Shown one piece after another: positions 5,646 to 8,081 of a DNA stretch of 8,081 nucleotides (positions are counted from its first letter, which is position 1; every line of letters begins with the position of its first letter). The stretch covers positions 1 through 8,081 of the forward strand of contig CAMNLO010000064.1 in assembly GCA_946543095.1 (NCBI GenBank), in the 5' to 3' direction. The notes beneath the pieces were generated by a model, which was given only the letters and a program-made list of their open reading frames with translations, did not search any database and was not told the origin of the DNA. This DNA is from an uncultured bacterium. GTDB taxonomy: Bacteria > Bacillota > Clostridia > Lachnospirales > Lachnospiraceae. The position numbers and the translations under genes were made by a program.

Positions 5646-6779
5646 ATGCGTGACGGGAAGCTCCATGTTCTGTTCATCGTGTCGCGCTGTCCCGTCTGCG
5701 GGACGGTCAATGTCCTGCGGGATATCCTGCGCCATTGCAGCGACCATGAGTTTTCTTTTTCGCTGATCACGACGCTCCCCGAGTATCCGGACAACTCCGT
5801 ACTGACAGAGTTTACGGCACGGATGGAGCATATATTTGTCCCCATGTCCGTCGCAAAGGGTCTGCTGGGGATGTGGGAGGATGTAAAAAGAGCCATCGAC
5901 AATCTTTCCCCCGATGTGATCCACTCCACCTGGATCGTTCCGGACCGGCTGGTCAGCAGACTCTACCCCGAAAAGCAGCTGATGATCCTGCATTCGGATT
6001 TCCTGCCGGACTATACTTATTCCTACGGATTGTTCCCGGGTCTTTTTCTCACCTGGCTGCACCTTCGTGCCGTGCGGCGTGCAAAGGCCGCCATTGCGGT
6101 GAGCGAAAGCCTGGCCGGGATCTTCCGCAAAAAATACCGGATCACGGCCCCCTTCATCCAAAACGGCATAACCGTTTCCGATCCCAGTCCCCGGAACAAA
6201 CAGGCACTTCGCAAAATCCTGGGCCTTCCGGAGAACAGAAAGGTGTTTGTCTGTGGGGCGACGCTTTGCAGACGGAAGGATCAGCGCTTCCTGATCAACG
6301 CCTTCCTTAAGGCTCCGGAGAACGGACCGCTTCTTTTGTTGCTCGGCGATGGACCGGATGAGGGTCGTCTTCGGAAAAGCGCCCGGGGTTCGGAGAATAT
6401 CCGCCTCACAGGCTTCGTTTTCAATATGGCAGATTCCCTTGCCGCCGCGGATTACTATGTTTCAGCCAGCCGCTCGGAGGGCCTGCCCCTCTCCGTCCTG
6501 GAAGCCATGGGGCGCGGTCTGCCTCCCCTGCTCTCGGATATCCCCCAGCACAGGGAGATCGTCTCTCTCACCAATGGATACGGGGAATGCTTTGCTTTGC
6601 ACGATGAAGCGTCCTTTTTGGACGCCCTGCACCGTCTTATGGAAAAAGACTATGAGAAGGCACAGGAGTGCTGCCGGGAGAGCGTGCGGCGCTATTTCAG
6701 CGCGGAAGCCATGTCTTACGCCTATCAGGAGCATTACCGGCGCATCGGGGCGAAAGGAGGAGACCATGACGGATCGTAA
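5646..6779 (+). CDS. Glycosyltransferase family 4 (GT-B fold)
   Basis: This 377-residue retaining glycosyltransferase would add a sugar from a nucleotide-sugar donor to a growing lipid-linked glycan at the cytoplasmic face of the membrane. The C-terminal half carries GT4 hallmarks: QNGI at 172-175 (start of the donor domain), RRKDQ at 209-213, GDGP at 234-237 and the EX7E motif with Glu278 and Glu286 inside SEGLPLSVLEAM. The N-terminal acceptor domain (1-165) has no signal peptide. Its first loop reads CPVCGTVN (15-22), where many relatives have a glycine pair, giving an unusual CxxC. The ATG is preceded by GAGAGGG with 9 bases between. It overlaps the next glycosyltransferase by 14 bases and shares its promoter, so the two act in one pathway. 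Donor and acceptor sugars cannot be read from the sequence. Confidence 0.93.
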   Translation: MRDGKLHVLFIVSRCPVCGTVNVLRDILRHCSDHEFSFSLITTLPEYPDNSVLTEFTARMEHIFVPMSVAKGLLGMWEDVKRAIDNLSPDVIHSTWIVPDRLVSRLYPEKQLMILHSDFLPDYTYSYGLFPGLFLTWLHLRAVRRAKAAIAVSESLAGIFRKKYRITAPFIQNGITVSDPSPRNKQALRKILGLPENRKVFVCGATLCRRKDQRFLINAFLKAPENGPLLLLLGDGPDEGRLRKSARGSENIRLTGFVFNMADSLAAADYYVSASRSEGLPLSVLEAMGRGLPPLLSDIPQHREIVSLTNGYGECFALHDEASFLDALHRLMEKDYEKAQECCRESVRRYFSAEAMSYAYQEHYRRIGAKGGDHDGS

Positions 6780-7800
6780 GATCAGCGTCATCGTTCCCGT
6801 CTATAACTCAGGCCCTTTTCTTTTAGAAACTCTGGACAGCCTGGCCTGCCAGAGCTTCCGGGATTATGAAGTGATTTTGGTGGACGATGGCTCCACGGAT
6901 GAAAGCCCGCGTATCATCGACGATGTCTGCGCCCGCAGCAAACGCTTCCGGGCGCTGCATACGAAAAACGGCGGCGCCTATAAAGCACGTCTTCTGGGCA
7001 TCCGGGAGGCAAAGGGCGAATACATTGCTTTTTGCGACAGCGATGATCTCTATGATCCGGACACTCTGGAAAAGCTCTTCCTTCGAGCCAAAACAACGGG
7101 GGCGGACATCACGTTTTGCGGCTTTGTGCGGGAAGAGATGAAAACGGGAAGGCTCTGTTCCCCGGAGATGATCACCTTCGGAAACCGTGTCTATGCGCAT
7201 CCTGAGCTGACGGACATCCTCCCGAGGATCGCCGGCTCCATGAATCACAAGCTGTTTCGCAGGGAGCTTTTGGGGCATGCGCTGATTCTGGAAAACCCAC
7301 CGCGTATCTCGGAGGATCTTTTGTTTCTCTGTTCCCTCTACCCCTTTATACAAAAGATCGCTTTTCTTCCGGAAGCGCTCTACCGCTACCGCATACGCGC
7401 AGGCAGCGCTATCTCCCATGTGACCGCCAAGGACCGTGACCGGATCCTTAATAACATGCTGCTCACCCGGGCCTATGTCTTTCGGGAGGATGACAGCCCC
7501 GAAATGCGGTATGTGATGGACTGCGTTGCCTTTGTCCAGATCGGAGTGTGGCAGGTGATCGTCATGACAAACAGCGGAGAAAACTACCTCAGGACCCGGC
7601 GTTTTGCAAAGCAGTGGCTTGACCGCCATGCGCCCGGATACAAACAGGCAGGACACAGTCTTTCCTGGAACAGGGCACATGACAATGTGCAGCTTCGCAT
7701 CCTGCTTGAGCGATGGCTCTTTGGGACGCCTCTGATGAGGCCGGCGTTCCGGGCTTATGATCTGATCATAAGAACCGGCAGGATCAGGTTTCCCTGGTAG
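6766..7800 (+). CDS. Glycosyltransferase family 2 (GT-A fold)
   Basis: This 344-residue inverting glycosyltransferase probably adds one sugar during repeat-unit assembly of a surface polysaccharide. The GT-A domain fills the first ~210 residues: SVIVPVYN at 7-14, VDDGSTD at 39-45, KNGGAYKAR at 67-75, and the metal-binding DSDD at 91-94. SEDLLF at 182-187 holds the ED pair expected for the catalytic base region, and YRYR at 206-209 is common in the family. The remaining ~130 residues are helical with basic, hydrophobic segments near the end (such as AFRAYDLIIRTGRIRF), which may lie on the membrane; no clear transmembrane helix is seen. The start is fixed by AGGAGG at 6755-6760, 5 bases upstream, within the end of the GT4 gene. 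The frame is open far upstream, but that part only shadows the GT4 gene. Confidence 0.93.
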   Translation: MTDRKISVIVPVYNSGPFLLETLDSLACQSFRDYEVILVDDGSTDESPRIIDDVCARSKRFRALHTKNGGAYKARLLGIREAKGEYIAFCDSDDLYDPDTLEKLFLRAKTTGADITFCGFVREEMKTGRLCSPEMITFGNRVYAHPELTDILPRIAGSMNHKLFRRELLGHALILENPPRISEDLLFLCSLYPFIQKIAFLPEALYRYRIRAGSAISHVTAKDRDRILNNMLLTRAYVFREDDSPEMRYVMDCVAFVQIGVWQVIVMTNSGENYLRTRRFAKQWLDRHAPGYKQAGHSLSWNRAHDNVQLRILLERWLFGTPLMRPAFRAYDLIIRTGRIRFPW

Positions 7801-7951
7801 GCAAGTATGAAAAATCAGCTTGATATCTGCTTTTTCATACTCGCATTTGTGCCGCAGAGCGGCCCAAATCGCACTGATCCCATCGGAGAATCCGCATACG
7901 CGAATTCTCCTCGGGCTGCCGCTGACGCGGCATGTATGCAGCTATGAAAAA
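7801..7951 (+). repeat. Multi-hairpin palindromic element before the flippase gene
   Basis: Nearly the whole gap is inverted repeats. Arm 1: AGTATGAAAAA (7804-7814) and TTTTTCATACT (7831-7841), 11 of 11, extendable to 14 with one mismatch. Hairpin A: 7845-7855 with 7859-7869, ten pairs with one T/C mismatch and an AGA loop. Hairpin B: 7885-7895 with 7900-7910, ten pairs with one mismatch and an ATAC loop, plus CCC/GGG outside. Hairpin C: TGCCGC (7917-7922) with GCGGCA (7927-7932). The 3' end repeats TATGAAAAA (7943-7951), so TTTTTCATA at 7831-7839 could alternatively pair there, enclosing A, B and C and covering the flippase ATG. It could be a cis-acting RNA or a dispersed intergenic repeat; no transposase is present. 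Confidence 0.7.
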
Positions 7952-8081
7952 CCGGACGACCCTTACGAATATGGCGGCAGGTCTTTGGCTGCAGCTTTGT
8001 CTGATCTTAAACGGCCTGATCCTCCCGCAGCTCATCCTCAGATGCTTCGGCTCTGAAGCAAATGGACTGGTGGCCTCCATC
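7944..8081 (+). CDS. Wzx-like polysaccharide flippase, N-terminal 46 residues (cut by window edge)
   Basis: The fragment has a short basic start (MKNR), a first hydrophobic helix (about residues 13-32) and then the segment RCFGSEANGLVASI (33-46), which closely resembles the FGSE-NGLVSSI loop typical of Wzx/MOP-superfamily polysaccharide transporters. Such proteins move lipid-linked repeat units from the inner to the outer face of the cytoplasmic membrane, matching the two glycosyltransferases just upstream. The frame is closed by a stop at 7923-7925, so the start must be ATG 7932, 7944 or 7971. I prefer 7944, but none of the three has a ribosome-binding site, in contrast to the glycosyltransferase genes upstream. 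The rest of the gene is outside the window. Confidence 0.85.
   Translation, partial: MKNRTTLTNMAAGLWLQLCLILNGLILPQLILRCFGSEANGLVASI

Noticed and set aside
6349..6765. Upstream extension of the GT2 reading frame by 139 codons
   Set aside because: It overlaps the conserved GT4 C-terminal half in another frame. The AGGAGG-preceded ATG at 6766 begins exactly at the normal GT2 N-terminus.
6823..7680. Minus-strand open frame of 285 codons opposite the GT2 gene
   Set aside because: Antisense to a clear GT2 gene, no recognisable domain, no ribosome site or promoter.
7801..7844. Intrinsic terminator between GT2 and the flippase
   Set aside because: The 11-base stem is A/T-rich and is followed by CGCATTTG, not a T run; GT2 and the flippase are expected to be co-transcribed.
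7801..7951. Insertion sequence or CRISPR
   Set aside because: No transposase, no terminal inverted repeats of IS type, and no regular repeat-spacer spacing.
7820..8081. Small open frames on both strands over the element and flippase start
   Set aside because: They overlap the palindromic element and the clear Wzx-like frame and show no domain or ribosome site.

Overview
The window looks like a chromosomal segment of a Gram-positive anaerobe of the Clostridia, most likely Lachnospiraceae. This is inferred from strong AGGAGG-type ribosome sites on several genes, housekeeping-type promoters (near-consensus -10 boxes, 17-base spacers), a FucO-type iron alcohol dehydrogenase, a clostridial-style HolA and secreted/lipoprotein surface genes. 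No rRNA, tRNA, CRISPR array, transposase or phage gene is visible, so the taxon cannot be fixed from this sequence alone.

Left part (1-5303): all genes are on the minus strand. Reading in their own direction they are: fucO (lactaldehyde/1,2-propanediol oxidoreductase, own promoter and strong terminator); holA (DNA polymerase III delta subunit, with a promoter that almost touches its start codon); a secreted 471-residue protein resembling the DUF5722 / clan GH-A glycosidase-like group, with its own promoter, a ~150-base leader and a strong terminator; then a secreted CapA-family protein followed closely by a lipoprotein gene cut by the window edge. These are mostly single-gene transcription units, not one pathway operon; only the CapA and lipoprotein genes look co-translated.

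Middle (5304-5645): a divergent intergenic region. A minus-strand promoter (TATAAT) drives fucO, with a 6+6 dyad over its -35. A plus-strand promoter (TATGAT) about 75 bases away drives a glycan gene cluster with a ~140-base leader.

Right part (5646-8081): a plus-strand surface polysaccharide cluster. A GT4-type glycosyltransferase overlaps a GT2-type glycosyltransferase by 14 bases, and after a 143-base gap comes the N-terminus of a Wzx-like flippase that runs off the window. Together they would build a lipid-linked saccharide on the inner membrane face and flip it outward.

The most unusual material is non-coding. The gap before the flippase is almost entirely inverted repeats, with one arm able to pair either upstream or with the flippase start codon. 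The leader of the DUF5722-like gene also has two mutually exclusive pairings. Both could be cis-acting RNA switches or dispersed palindromic repeats; a genome-wide repeat search would separate these.
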